Shown here: piece by piece, positions 55,620 through 64,000 of the stretch
Numbering within the stretch: position 1 is the stretch's first letter
How the letters are laid out: the number at the start of each line of letters is the position of its first letter
Source: Bacteroidales bacterium
GTDB lineage: Bacteria > Bacteroidota > Bacteroidia > Bacteroidales > Salinivirgaceae
DNA length: 64,000 nucleotides
NCBI GenBank assembly: GCA_012519055.1
Contig: JAAYQU010000037.1
Span: forward strand, 20,512 to 84,511
Reading direction: 5' to 3'
Program-made: the position numbers and the translations under genes
The notes under the pieces: model-generated
Told to the model about the DNA's origin: nothing
The model's database searches: none
What the model saw: only the letters and a program-made list of their open reading frames with translations

Positions 55620-55885
55620 AACTATTAATTGTCAGGCCTCACAAAATAATACTTGAAACTGAAGTTTTCAGTACCCCTAGTTAATACTACATATAACGAG
55701 TTTCAAGCTCAATTTACGAATCATTTTTTTCAATATTTTCTTTTAAAACTGGCACTAATTGCATATCTTTATTAACTTGATTAGTATTCATTTTTAATAT
55801 AAAATGATGTAAAATCATACTATTCAGCTACTTATATTACACTATTAATCAAAGAAATAAAAAGATATTAGACACCATTCTGAAT

Positions 55886-57928
55886 ATGCAAAAACTAATC
55901 ACAACGATATGCATTCGGTTTATTAGTCAAAAAACTGGATTGTTAAAAGATGAAATTCAACTTTCTCTGCAAGAAATAGGCGAATTTTCGAGTGTTGACA
56001 GAGCCTATATTTTTTTATATGATTTTGTTAAAGATATACAAACCGTTACTTTCGAATGGTGTGCCAAAGGCATTTCAAGTAAAAAAAAGAACTTTACAGA
56101 TATACAAAATGCTTTAACACCTGAGTTAACACTACATCACAAACAGGGCAAAATAAGCTATATAAATGACGTGTCATTGTTAAACAACGATTCTACATTA
56201 AAGAAACTGTTGATAAAAGAATCGGTTAAATCATTAATTACAATTCCTCTCTGTTTTGAAAACACCTGCTTTGGTTATTTGGGATTTGATTCCATCAAAA
56301 AACAGAGACAATGGAATGAAGAAGAAATCTCTGCCTTAAAGCTATTTGCCAACCTACTTGTTAACGTGCGAATAAAAGAAAAGTATGGCAATTGTATCAT
56401 TGAGGCAAAATCTGAAGCTGAACAAAACGAAAAGAAGATAAGAAACCTAATTGAACACTCCCCGATTGGTATTCTTAACGTATTGCCCAGCGGCATTATT
56501 ACAGAGTTAAATGAAGCCACAGTAAATATTTTAGGATCTCCGACAAAAGAACATACAAAAAGAATAAACGTACTGACAGCCAAATTCCTTATTGACTCAA
56601 GATTTACAGCTAATTTTATAAAATGCGTTGAAGAAAAAAAATTAATAAAAGATGAAACAAAATATCGCAGTGTTTGGAGCAAAGAAAGCTACCTGCGATA
56701 TTACTTAAATCCAATACTTGTTAATGATACTGTCCAAAGCGTATACGTCAGCATTGAAGATATAACCGAAATATACAAAGCCAGACTCAAATTAGTAGAA
56801 CTCAAAGAAAAAGCAGAGGAAAGTGATAGACTAAAATCAATGTTTCTTGCTAACATGAGTCACGAAATAAGAACACCAATGAACGGCATAGTAGGTTTTG
56901 CAGAACTACTCAAAGAACCTAATATTTCTGAAGAAAAAAAGAGACACTTCATCGAAATTATAAACTCAAATGCTTACCATCTACTCGACTTGATTAATGA
57001 TATTATTGATATTTCAAAAATTGAAGCTGGACAAGTAGATTGCAATTTAAGCGAAGTCAATCTTAATTCGCTAATTGATGAGATAAATGACATGTGGCAG
57101 CCAATAGCCCAAGAGAAAAACATAAAATTAACAAATATCACAACTTTTAGCAACTCTCAAAGCGGAATTATTACTGACGCATTAAAACTCAAACAAATCA
57201 TTATTAACTTGATTTCTAATGCAATAAAGTTTTCAGATGACGGAAAAGTAGAATATGGATACTATTTAAAAAACAGAGAACTATTATTTTTCGTAAAAGA
57301 CACAGGCAAAGGAATACCCGCTGAATATGTTGACAAAATATTTGAACGCTTTTATCAATTAGATAACCTGCCCCAAGACAGCCGTACCGGATCTGGACTA
57401 GGTCTACCAATTAGCAGCGCGTACGTACAACTGCTTGGTGGCAAAATATGGCTTGATACAGAACTAGGGAAAGGAACAACATTTTACTTCACAATACCAT
57501 ACAAACCTACTACTACAACACAATTGACTGACACTAATTTAAAATATTATGAAGATCTTGACTGGTCAAACAAAACCATTCTTCTTGCCGAAGATGATAT
57601 CTCTAACAACATATATATTGCAGAAGTACTACGTAAAACAAAAGTAAATATCATTATAGCAAAAACAGGTCAAGAAGCTATTGACAAAGTAAAATCTGAA
57701 AAACAGATCGACTTAATATTGATGGACATAAAAATGCCCGTAATTGACGGATTAACAGCCACAAAAGAGATATTAAAAATAAATCAAAATATTCCGGTTA
57801 TAGCCCAAAGTGCTTACGCCTTTGCAGAAAACGTTGATAATGCTAAAAAGGCAGGCTGCGTAGATTTTATCTCCAAACCAACTAAATCAACAGAACTAAT
57901 ATCCAAGATAACTAAACATTTACGTTAA
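55886..57928 (+). CDS. Hybrid histidine kinase (GAF-PAS-HisKA-HATPase-REC)
   Basis: 680 residues, no membrane helix, so probably cytoplasmic. A GAF-like domain (about 5-165; SVKSLITIPLCFENTCFGYLGF) and a PAS-like domain (about 180-300; LIEHSPIGILNVLPSG) precede the kinase. H326 in MSHEIRTPMNG is the phosphorylated His. The ATPase N, G1 and G2 boxes appear as INLISNAIKFS, FVKDTGKGIP and TGSGLGLPIS. A C-terminal receiver has D614 in LILMDIKMPVIDG and a Lys in FISKP. No DNA-binding domain or partner is adjacent, so the signal and output are unknown. Confidence 0.93.
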   Translation: MQKLITTICIRFISQKTGLLKDEIQLSLQEIGEFSSVDRAYIFLYDFVKDIQTVTFEWCAKGISSKKKNFTDIQNALTPELTLHHKQGKISYINDVSLLNNDSTLKKLLIKESVKSLITIPLCFENTCFGYLGFDSIKKQRQWNEEEISALKLFANLLVNVRIKEKYGNCIIEAKSEAEQNEKKIRNLIEHSPIGILNVLPSGIITELNEATVNILGSPTKEHTKRINVLTAKFLIDSRFTANFIKCVEEKKLIKDETKYRSVWSKESYLRYYLNPILVNDTVQSVYVSIEDITEIYKARLKLVELKEKAEESDRLKSMFLANMSHEIRTPMNGIVGFAELLKEPNISEEKKRHFIEIINSNAYHLLDLINDIIDISKIEAGQVDCNLSEVNLNSLIDEINDMWQPIAQEKNIKLTNITTFSNSQSGIITDALKLKQIIINLISNAIKFSDDGKVEYGYYLKNRELLFFVKDTGKGIPAEYVDKIFERFYQLDNLPQDSRTGSGLGLPISSAYVQLLGGKIWLDTELGKGTTFYFTIPYKPTTTTQLTDTNLKYYEDLDWSNKTILLAEDDISNNIYIAEVLRKTKVNIIIAKTGQEAIDKVKSEKQIDLILMDIKMPVIDGLTATKEILKINQNIPVIAQSAYAFAENVDNAKKAGCVDFISKPTKSTELISKITKHLR

Positions 57929-57993
57929 ATGCTAGAAGCGAAGTACAAGTATCTTGTACTAACTTAAATTTCAGATTTTTGATTTTAATATAG

Positions 57994-58065
57994 TAGCCCC
58001 GACAGGAATCGAACCTGTATCTAAAGTTTAGGAAACTTCTATTCTATCCATTGAACTACGGGGCC
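57994..58065 (-). tRNA. tRNA-Arg (anticodon CCU)
   Basis: 72 bases on the minus strand fold into a full cloverleaf. The acceptor stem is GGCCCCG/CGGGGCU (G-U at the first pair), the D-stem GUUC/GAAU, the anticodon stem GAAGU/ACUUU with loop UUCCUAA (anticodon CCU), and the T-stem ACAGG/CCUGU with loop UUCGAUU. The discriminator is A. CCA is not encoded. It reads AGG codons. Confidence 0.95.
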
Positions 58066-58136
58066 TCAATAAAAGAAAGGAGTGCAAATATATTCATTTT
58101 TTTCAAAAGCCCGAAAAGAACTCAAAAGTGTTTTAT

Positions 58137-58162
58137 GTAGAGACGTCACATTGTGGCGTCTC
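58137..58162. repeat. GTAGAGAC-family hairpin, copy 3 (right arm shortened)
   Basis: The first 26 bases equal those of copy 2 (9508-9536), including GTAGAGACGTCAC and GTGGCGTCTC. The last TAC of the right arm is lost. It lies between the tRNA and recO in a gap with nothing else I can name. Confidence 0.7.
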
Positions 58163-58254
58163 AATAATGCCATAATTTCCAAACAACTAACCTCAAACTA
58201 CTTTTACCTTACTCCTTTTACCTTGCTCCTTTCACCTTTTACCTTTTACCTTCA

Positions 58255-58914
58255 CTAAAACTGCTGCAGCACGCGATGTGAAAACAAATCTCCTATAGGT
58301 AAATGCATTTGGTAATATGAAAGCAGCCGATTCAATACAACCTGCCTTTGAGCCCTCGTAAGCTTTATATTTGAAAAATCCGTTATTGAAGTATCTTTTA
58401 GTCTGTCAAGTAAAACTCCGATATCTTCGTTGTCATAACTCTGAGAAACGCTAAATCCAAACGTTGGGTAAATTCCCAAATATTTTGAAAAATGCACCAT
58501 AAAACTCAAGTGAAAACAACTCCACGTATCACGTGATTGATCAAACAACTCTATTGAGCTTACGATAAAATCAAACAACACTTTATTGGCAACTTGCTCG
58601 CGCAATGTTTTAGAAAGCAACTCGGAAATAAATAAACATATAAATGTCTTCCCATGATTAAACGGAATATCTATAAAGGGCTTCCAAAGCTGAACCGCCT
58701 TAATCCGTCGCATATCAGAATAACGGCTACCATAAAAACTGATTTCTACCAAAAAAAGAGGTTGAAACAGAACATTGTTTTTTAACGATTTTGATTTCTT
58801 TGATGTAATAAAGCTCAAACGTCCGTATTCAGAAGTGTAAGCGTGGACTATTGCCTGAGAATCACTATAATCTACAACCTGTAAAATAATTGCCTTGGTG
58901 CTCTCCAACTCCAT
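58255..58914 (-). CDS. recO: DNA repair protein RecO
   Basis: About 219 residues from the ATG at 58914 (MELESTKAIILQVVDYSD). The N-terminal OB fold (AIILQVVDYSDSQAIVHAYTSEYGRLSF) and a helical C-terminal part match Bacteroidota RecO, which works with RecR and RecF to load RecA. The zinc-finger Cys residues of some RecO proteins are absent. The longer open frame to 58992 begins with a poorly conserved stretch, so I prefer 58914. The start lies in an AT-rich region next to REP fragment E. Confidence 0.87.
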   Translation of the reverse strand: MELESTKAIILQVVDYSDSQAIVHAYTSEYGRLSFITSKKSKSLKNNVLFQPLFLVEISFYGSRYSDMRRIKAVQLWKPFIDIPFNHGKTFICLFISELLSKTLREQVANKVLFDFIVSSIELFDQSRDTWSCFHLSFMVHFSKYLGIYPTFGFSVSQSYDNEDIGVLLDRLKDTSITDFSNIKLTRAQRQVVLNRLLSYYQMHLPIGDLFSHRVLQQF

Positions 58915-59060
58915 TCTGGAAAATTTTATCGGTGCTACAAATATAAGTCTTTTTCGGTTCTTATTTGCCCAAAGTAGTGACCGAGCATGCATTGTCTTTA
59001 CAAAGCGTTAATACTCAAATCATTGCCCATCGACTGCAAATTACCAATTGATTTCTTGTT

Positions 59061-59205
59061 TAGATTAAAGCCCATAAATAGTGTATCACAAACTTATCCA
59101 AGACTTAAAAAAAACACAGCTTTCAGTTAATAATCAGATAGTTAACTGCTAATATACAACTACTAATTGTTAATTGTTCATTGCTAATTGTTAATTACTT
59201 TCAAC
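59061..59205. repeat. Degraded REP-like fragment E
   Basis: Retains GATTAAAGCCCA, a later AAGACTTAAAA and a long TTGTTAATTGTTC tail like elements B and C. The second palindrome is lost. I treat it as a decayed copy between recO and the PSP1 gene. Confidence 0.45.
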
Positions 59206-59223
59206 TTTTAACTCAAAATTAGT

Positions 59224-59231
59224 TAACTTTG
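59224..59231 (+). promoter_or_regulatory. Candidate -7 box of the PSP1-gldH group
   Basis: TAACTTTG, an exact TAnnTTTG match 28 bases before the ATG at 59260. The -33 side lies in the repeat tail, without a clear TTG. Confidence 0.45.
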
Positions 59232-59259
59232 TGGGTTAAACAATTAAGATTTCCCGTGT

Positions 59260-60471
59260 ATGGAACAAAATATATATAAGAAAAATGATATTCAACAAAC
59301 AGAAGAAAACCCTAACAGACCAAAGTTTACAGCAAATTTCGGTAAACTAAATGTACACAGCTGGTTATACAACAAGCCTACTATTCCACTAAAAAAGGAT
59401 GTTGTTGAGGTTGCATTTAAAAACACGCGAAAAGAGTTTTTTCACAATGTTAACAATTTGAATCTCAAAATAGGAGATATTGTAGCTGTAGAGGGCTCTC
59501 CTGGTCATGATATTGGTACAGTTTCTCTTACTTCGGAAGTAATTCCAGAGCAACTACGTAAATATAACCTTTCATTAGATTCAGAGTTCAAGAAAGTATA
59601 TCGTAAAGCTAAGCCTTCCGATATCGAAAAGTGGAAAGAGGTTATGGCGTTAGAACATTCAACAATGTTAGAGTCGCGCAAATTAGCTCGCGATATGGGT
59701 TTGAATATGAAAATTGGCGATGTTGAATATCAAGGCGACAAAACCAAAGCTATTTTTTATTATATTGCTGATGAACGTGTTGACTTTAGACAACTAATTG
59801 TTGTTTTAGCCGAGAGATATAAAATTAGGGTAGAGATGCGTCAAATCGGAGCAAGACAGGAGGCCGGACGTATTGGCGGCATTGGTGCTTGTGGCAGAGA
59901 GCTTTGCTGTAGTACATGGATTGGAAACTTTGTTTCAGTCGCAACAAATGCCGCTCGTGCTCAAGAATTATCGCTAAACCCACAAAAACTTGCTGGGCAA
60001 TGCTCAAAACTAAAATGTTGCCTAAACTACGAGCTTGACAGTTATTTAGATGCGAGGCGTGATTTCCCCAACCATGAAACAATTTTAAAGACAAAAGAGG
60101 GAGACGCCACACACCAAAAAACCGATGTTTTTAAAGCAATAACGTGGTATAGCATAGATAATGACGAGCGTAATCAAGTAGTACCACTTAGTGTAGAAAG
60201 AGTAAAAAAAATTATTGAACTTAACCAAAAGGGAATTATCCCGGACAAACTAATAGACAAAAATGAGTTACAGACTCCTACACAGAAACAGGAAGAAAAA
60301 ACGGATTACCAAAATGTTGTAGGTCAAGATAGTATAGATAGATTTAGTAAACAAAAACCGAAAAGTAGAAGTAAGAGACGAAACAAAAATCGGAGACAAC
60401 AAAATCTAAGAAAACCAGGTTCCAATAAAGACTTTAGAAAAGAGGATGATCAAAAACAAGAAAACGATTAA
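59260..60471 (+). CDS. PSP1-domain protein (YaaT/RicT-like)
   Basis: 403 residues. The PSP1 domain (about 50-270) includes ALEHSTMLESRKLARDMGLNMKI, IFYYIADERVDFRQLIVVLA, RQIGARQEAGRIGGIGACGRELCC, and the Cys pairs in GQCSKLKCCLNYE, as in YaaT/RicT, which in Bacillus forms an Fe-S complex influencing RNA turnover and cell fate. The C-terminal 60 residues are Lys/Arg/Gln-rich (RSKRRNKNRRQQN) and probably contact nucleic acid. It directly precedes gldH (12 bases), a linkage seen in other Bacteroidota. Confidence 0.9.
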   Translation: MEQNIYKKNDIQQTEENPNRPKFTANFGKLNVHSWLYNKPTIPLKKDVVEVAFKNTRKEFFHNVNNLNLKIGDIVAVEGSPGHDIGTVSLTSEVIPEQLRKYNLSLDSEFKKVYRKAKPSDIEKWKEVMALEHSTMLESRKLARDMGLNMKIGDVEYQGDKTKAIFYYIADERVDFRQLIVVLAERYKIRVEMRQIGARQEAGRIGGIGACGRELCCSTWIGNFVSVATNAARAQELSLNPQKLAGQCSKLKCCLNYELDSYLDARRDFPNHETILKTKEGDATHQKTDVFKAITWYSIDNDERNQVVPLSVERVKKIIELNQKGIIPDKLIDKNELQTPTQKQEEKTDYQNVVGQDSIDRFSKQKPKSRSKRRNKNRRQQNLRKPGSNKDFRKEDDQKQEND

Positions 60472-60483
60472 TTAATTATCAAG

Positions 60484-60957
60484 ATGAAGCACATATTATC
60501 AGCTTTGTTGATCACAACTACTATTTTATTGCTAACAGTTTCATGCGATAAAACAAGGGTTTATGAAGTAAACATACCCATAAGTGGCGAAAACTGGCAT
60601 AAAGACAGCGTTTATTCGTATAATTTTACTATCGAAGATACTTTAAACGCGCATAATATTTTGATTAATATCAGAAACACAGGAAATTACAGATATCAAA
60701 ACCTGTTAATTTATGTTGATTTTGAAATGCCTAACAATCACACGATTATCGACACTCTAAATTGTATCCTTGCCGACAAAAAAGGCAAGTGGTATGGAAA
60801 AGGCTGGGGAAGCATTTGGTCTAGCACTATTCCATATAAGGCAAATATTAGGTTTCCTGAAAAAGGCAACTATTGCATTAAGATGAACCACGCCATGCGT
60901 GACGAAGAATTAAAAGCAATAACTGACATAGGAGTAAGAATAGAAAAGAGAGATTAA
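60484..60957 (+). CDS. gldH: Gliding motility lipoprotein GldH
   Basis: 157 residues. The lipoprotein signal ends TVSC at about C21. The family pattern is DKTRVYEVNIPISGENWHKDS at the start (residues 22-42), a central RYQNLLIYVDFEMP, and KGWGSIWSSTIPYKANIRFPEKGNY. GldH is a cell-envelope lipoprotein needed for gliding in Flavobacterium; many non-gliding Bacteroidales keep it. It lies between the PSP1 gene and trmB, 4 bases before the latter. With the PorW/SprE start downstream it points to a type IX secretion background. Confidence 0.9.
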   Translation: MKHILSALLITTTILLLTVSCDKTRVYEVNIPISGENWHKDSVYSYNFTIEDTLNAHNILINIRNTGNYRYQNLLIYVDFEMPNNHTIIDTLNCILADKKGKWYGKGWGSIWSSTIPYKANIRFPEKGNYCIKMNHAMRDEELKAITDIGVRIEKRD

Positions 60958-60961
60958 CACT

Positions 60962-61717
60962 GTGGGGAAGAACAAATTACAACGTTTTGCCGAAAACGCA
61001 ACATACGAACATGTTGTGCAGCCTGATATTATAGAGGCTCGCTTTCAAGACAATCCTATAAAAGGAAATTGGCGCAAACAGATGTTCAAAAACAGTAATC
61101 CTATTGTTGTTGAATTGGGTTGTGGAAAAGGCGAATATACAGTTGAACTGGCGCGCAAAAATCCCAACATTAACTATATCGGAGTAGATATCAAGGGTGC
61201 ACGATTATGGAGAGGAGCCAAAACATCAGCCGAAGAAAACCTTAAAAACGTTGCCTTTCTGCGCACTCGCATAGAGTTTATAACAAGATATTTTGCTCCC
61301 GACGAAGTTGATGAAATATGGATTACATTTCCCGATCCACAAATCAAACCAAGACGTGCCAAAAACAGATTAACCCATTCGGCATTTTTAAGTCGATACC
61401 AACAATTTTTGAAGTCTGGCAGCGTTGTACACCTTAAAACCGATAATCTGTTTTTACATAGATACACAAAAATAGTTCTCGAACATAACAAAATTAAAAT
61501 TGTCGAATCAAATGAAGATATTTATTCTGACAAAAACATTAAGCACGATTTAGCCATAAAAACAACTTACGAGCAGATATTTATGAATCAAGGATTTCCA
61601 ATTACATATATAAAATTTATTTTAGACAAATCGACAAAAATTACAGAACCCGAATATGACCACCACGAATTACTTCGAAACTGTTTACCAAATAGTACGT
61701 ATGATTCCGAAAGGTAG
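60962..61717 (+). CDS. trmB: tRNA (guanine46-N7)-methyltransferase
   Basis: 251 residues from a GTG start. A SAM-dependent Rossmann enzyme: VVELGCGKGEYTVELARKNP near residue 50, NYIGVDIKGARLWRGAKT, EIWITFPDPQIKPRRAKNRLT near 120 (the substrate PDPWPK-like motif), and LKTDNLFLHRY. It methylates G46 of tRNAs. The 3' end overlaps the ATL gene by 62 bases. Confidence 0.95.
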   Translation: MGKNKLQRFAENATYEHVVQPDIIEARFQDNPIKGNWRKQMFKNSNPIVVELGCGKGEYTVELARKNPNINYIGVDIKGARLWRGAKTSAEENLKNVAFLRTRIEFITRYFAPDEVDEIWITFPDPQIKPRRAKNRLTHSAFLSRYQQFLKSGSVVHLKTDNLFLHRYTKIVLEHNKIKIVESNEDIYSDKNIKHDLAIKTTYEQIFMNQGFPITYIKFILDKSTKITEPEYDHHELLRNCLPNSTYDSER

Positions 61718-61988
61718 AGTTACAACATACGGAGCCATAGCGGCATGTATTGGAGGCAAACAGGGAGCGAGAGTTGTTGGATGGGCATTAAACAACACAT
61801 TAAAATTACCAGAAGCTCTTCCTACACACCGAGTTGTAAACAGAAACGGCGTACTGACAGGAAAGCGATATTTTGCAGACAATAGTATGATCAAATTATT
61901 AGAATCAGAAGGCATTAAGATTTCGAAAGATAAAATAGAGAATTTCAAAGAGCGTTTTTGGGACCCTATGAAAGAATTATCGTTATAA
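61656..61988 (+). CDS. Alkyltransferase-like protein (ATL), catalytic Cys replaced
   Basis: 110 residues, matching the DNA-binding domain of O6-alkylguanine transferases: [34 protein letters not shown] and [11 protein letters not shown]. Active methyltransferases have PCHRV; here Thr replaces Cys, so it cannot take the alkyl group and should instead flag lesions for nucleotide excision repair, as known ATLs do. It overlaps trmB by 62 bases in a different frame; the conserved FETVYQIV start supports the early ATG rather than the later one at 61701. Confidence 0.88.
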   Translation: MTTTNYFETVYQIVRMIPKGRVTTYGAIAACIGGKQGARVVGWALNNTLKLPEALPTHRVVNRNGVLTGKRYFADNSMIKLLESEGIKISKDKIENFKERFWDPMKELSL

Positions 61989-62001
61989 TATACTAAATAT
62001 C

Positions 62002-63090
62002 ATGACATTGACAGTTAAAGATATTTTCAAAAGCTTACAAAAAATAACACATCCGGAAAGCAAGTCTGATATTGTTTCCCTTGGAATGGTGCAAGAAGTT
62101 AAGGTATCAGGCAACAAGGTATCTTTTACTTTGATATTCAAGAAAAATAGCGACCCCACAATAAACCAAATCCGACAATCGTGCGTAAAACAGTTGGAAG
62201 CAGATTTTGAAGATATAGAGGTTCGTGGAAATATTAAAATCAAAGCATTACAAAAAGATCCCGAACTATCTGGATTAGACAATGTTAAAAACATAATAGC
62301 TATTGTATCAACCAAAGGAGGCGTGGGCAAATCGACAGTATCGAGCAATTTAGCTATTTCGCTATCTAAGTTGGGATACAAGGTGGGACTTCTAGATGCC
62401 GATATTTACGGACCAAGCCTGCCAAAAATGTTTGATTTGGAATATGACAGGCCCGAGGTCAAAAATGTCGGAGGAAAAACTGTTATCACTCCATTAGAAA
62501 AATATGGATTAAAACTTATCTCCATAGGATTTTTTGTTGATCCCGAACAACCATTAATTTGGCGCGGTCCCATGACAACTAATGCAGTCAAACAAATTTT
62601 ACTCGAATCAGACTGGGGAGAGTTAGACTATCTAATTATAGATACGCCACCCAATACAGGCGACATTCATTTAACTTTAGTTCAGACAGTTGCACTTACC
62701 GGAGTGATCGTGGTCTCAACGCCTCAACAAGTAGCAATTGCCGATGTAATTAAAGGAATCAACATGTTTAGAGCCGAATCGATATGCGTTCCAGTATTGG
62801 GAATAGTTGAAAATATGGCATGGTTTACCCCGGCAGAACTGCCCGAAAACAGATATTATATTTTCGGCAAAGATGGTGTTAAAGAGATGTCCGAGAAACT
62901 AAACATACCAATTATTGGACAGATACCTATTATTGAGAGTATTGTAACCGACTCGGACAACGGAACACCCTCGGCTAATAAAGAGTCTATTGAGGGAAGC
63001 GCGTTCAGACAATTAGCAAAAAACGTTGTGAAAGCCGTTGATAAAAGAAATATAGAGATACCGCCAACTACAATAGTTGAAATAAAATAG
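62002..63090 (+). CDS. apbC: Mrp/ApbC/NBP35-family iron-sulphur carrier ATPase
   Basis: 362 residues. An N-terminal DUF59-like domain (about 1-95) precedes a P-loop ATPase with the deviant Walker [20 protein letters not shown] near residue 100, [13 protein letters not shown], and [32 protein letters not shown]. The C-terminal CXXC of bacterial Mrp is not seen in the usual ENMAWF place (ENMAWFTP), though other Mrp proteins also vary there. It probably transfers Fe-S clusters. It lies 13 bases after the ATL gene. Confidence 0.9.
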   Translation: MTLTVKDIFKSLQKITHPESKSDIVSLGMVQEVKVSGNKVSFTLIFKKNSDPTINQIRQSCVKQLEADFEDIEVRGNIKIKALQKDPELSGLDNVKNIIAIVSTKGGVGKSTVSSNLAISLSKLGYKVGLLDADIYGPSLPKMFDLEYDRPEVKNVGGKTVITPLEKYGLKLISIGFFVDPEQPLIWRGPMTTNAVKQILLESDWGELDYLIIDTPPNTGDIHLTLVQTVALTGVIVVSTPQQVAIADVIKGINMFRAESICVPVLGIVENMAWFTPAELPENRYYIFGKDGVKEMSEKLNIPIIGQIPIIESIVTDSDNGTPSANKESIEGSAFRQLAKNVVKAVDKRNIEIPPTTIVEIK

Positions 63091-63109
63091 ATAAAGATAT
63101 ATCACAGCC

Positions 63110-64000
63110 TTGAAAAAAATACTTTACATATTTATAGTTATTGTTGCAATAGTTGCAACTTCATGTTCTACACAAAAAAACACATGGAGTCGTCGTACAT
63201 ATCACAACGTAACAGCATATTTTAATGCGTATTATAATGGCAACCTTGCTTATCGCGAAGGAATAAAAAAAATTGAAAAAGATTCAAAAGACAACTACAA
63301 TCTTATTCTGCCGATTTTTCCTTATTCAATAGCAGGAGCGTATTCTAAAGCCACAGGTGATATGGAAACAGCCTATAAAAAAGGTTCAAAAGTTATTCAA
63401 AAACACTCTATTACAGCAAAGCCATCAAAAAAATCTAAAAGACGTAGAAACAACGATTTTTATAACCAACCTGAGTATAACAAATGGACTTGGCACTCAT
63501 ATCTGTTGATTGGGAAATCGCATTTTATGCGACGTGATTTTTATGCAGCTATTGAGTCGTTTTCGTTCATAATACAGACGTACTCCAACATGCCAATCAA
63601 ATACGATGCACAGCTGTGGTTAGCAAGGACTTACACAGAAATGGGTAATTTCCGTAGAGCAGAGCAAAGTATCAAGCATATTGAGAGTAATCCCGACTTT
63701 CCAAAAAAACTTGAACGTGACTTTAACTTACTCAAAGCAGACTTTCATTTAAAACAGAAACAGTACGAACTTGCTGCTAAACATTTAGAAATTGGTGCTC
63801 AACTTACTAAAAGAAAAGTAGAAAAATATAGATATAATTTTATTTTAGGTCAAATATATCAAGAGCTTGGCGATGATAAAAACGCATTTGAAAAATATTC
63901 AAAAATCATTAAAAGCAATCGTAACTACGAAATGGGTTTTAATGCACGTATCAATTTAGCTCAAATAGCAAGCAAAAATGAGAGCGACAATACAATTCTA
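63110..64000 (+). CDS. sprE: TPR lipoprotein, PorW/SprE-like, type IX secretion (3' part cut off)
   Basis: The first 297 residues, from a TTG start; the frame is open to the window end. The lipoprotein signal ends ATSC at C19. The block NTWSRRTYHNVTAYFNAYYN at residues 24-43 is the family hallmark I know from SprE/PorW proteins, and helical TPR-like repeats follow (WHSYLLIGKSHFMRRDFYAAI, AQLWLARTYTEMGNFRRAE, YNFILGQIYQELGDDKNAF). SprE and PorW are needed for type IX secretion and gliding. It lies 19 bases after the Mrp-type gene. Confidence 0.8.
   Translation, partial: MKKILYIFIVIVAIVATSCSTQKNTWSRRTYHNVTAYFNAYYNGNLAYREGIKKIEKDSKDNYNLILPIFPYSIAGAYSKATGDMETAYKKGSKVIQKHSITAKPSKKSKRRRNNDFYNQPEYNKWTWHSYLLIGKSHFMRRDFYAAIESFSFIIQTYSNMPIKYDAQLWLARTYTEMGNFRRAEQSIKHIESNPDFPKKLERDFNLLKADFHLKQKQYELAAKHLEIGAQLTKRKVEKYRYNFILGQIYQELGDDKNAFEKYSKIIKSNRNYEMGFNARINLAQIASKNESDNTIL

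Noticed and set aside
55620..55885. Gene or regulatory RNA between the antiporter and the histidine kinase
   Set aside because: There are only stop-rich AT sequence and a weak CTTGAAACT/AGTTTCAAG inverted repeat with a long loop. Nothing stronger is visible.
58255..58992. recO starting at 58992
   Set aside because: The first 26 residues of the longer frame do not look like RecO. The ATG at 58914 gives the conserved start.

Overview
The window looks like a chromosomal segment from an AT-rich, fermentative member of the Bacteroidota, most likely Bacteroidales-like. Evidence for this is an LpxC-FabZ fusion, a SecDF fusion, a one-piece CcsBA haem exporter, an SDR-type threonine dehydrogenase, GldH and a PorW/SprE-type lipoprotein (type IX secretion/gliding), Bacteroidota -7 boxes of the form TAnnTTTG, and a general lack of Shine-Dalgarno sequences. 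Species cannot be named from the sequence.

Layout. 1-4.7 kb: a truncated membrane-anchored multihaem cytochrome c, divergent from an OprO/P-like porin and ccsBA. 4.7-9.5 kb: rsmI, a K/E-rich unknown protein, and a large membrane sensor ending in a hemerythrin domain. 9.7-20.8 kb, all on the minus strand: a Zn peptidase, threonine dehydrogenase, a gamma-carbonic-anhydrase-like protein, a LolD-like ATPase, secDF, lspA, a DksA-like protein and ileS. 21.0-22.15 kb: a lone Mrr-type restriction gene in what looks like an integron-type gene cassette.

22.2-35.9 kb, minus strand: an almost complete lysine fermentation cluster. KamA isomerises L-lysine to beta-lysine, and KamDE (maintained by KamB/KamC) converts that to 3,5-diaminohexanoate. 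Kdd oxidises it and Kce cleaves it with acetyl-CoA to acetoacetate and 3-aminobutyryl-CoA. Kal deaminates the latter to crotonyl-CoA. A two-subunit CoA transferase and a thiolase handle acetoacetate. The cluster also holds a PhaJ-like hydratase and a PhaB/FabG-like reductase, which could link crotonyl-CoA and acetoacetyl-CoA through the (R)-3-hydroxybutyryl-CoA isomer. A FISUMP-domain gene and REP-like repeats interrupt the cluster.

36-46.7 kb: purine nucleoside phosphorylase, a PAP2 phosphatase, lpxC-fabZ, lpxA, a tandem universal stress protein, a Crp/Fnr regulator, dnaG, holB-type delta prime and pgk. 46.8-58 kb: aspS, a predicted zinc-protease lipoprotein followed by three small lipoproteins with a shared tail, a TerC-family protein, a CPA2 antiporter, a hybrid histidine kinase and tRNA-Arg(CCU). 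58.2-64 kb: recO, a PSP1-domain gene, gldH, trmB, an alkyltransferase-like protein, an Mrp-type ATPase and the start of porW/sprE.

Two dispersed repeat families occur between genes. One is a two-palindrome REP-like element with TTAATTG-rich tails. The other is a short GTAGAGAC hairpin. No CRISPR array, rRNA or transposase gene was seen.
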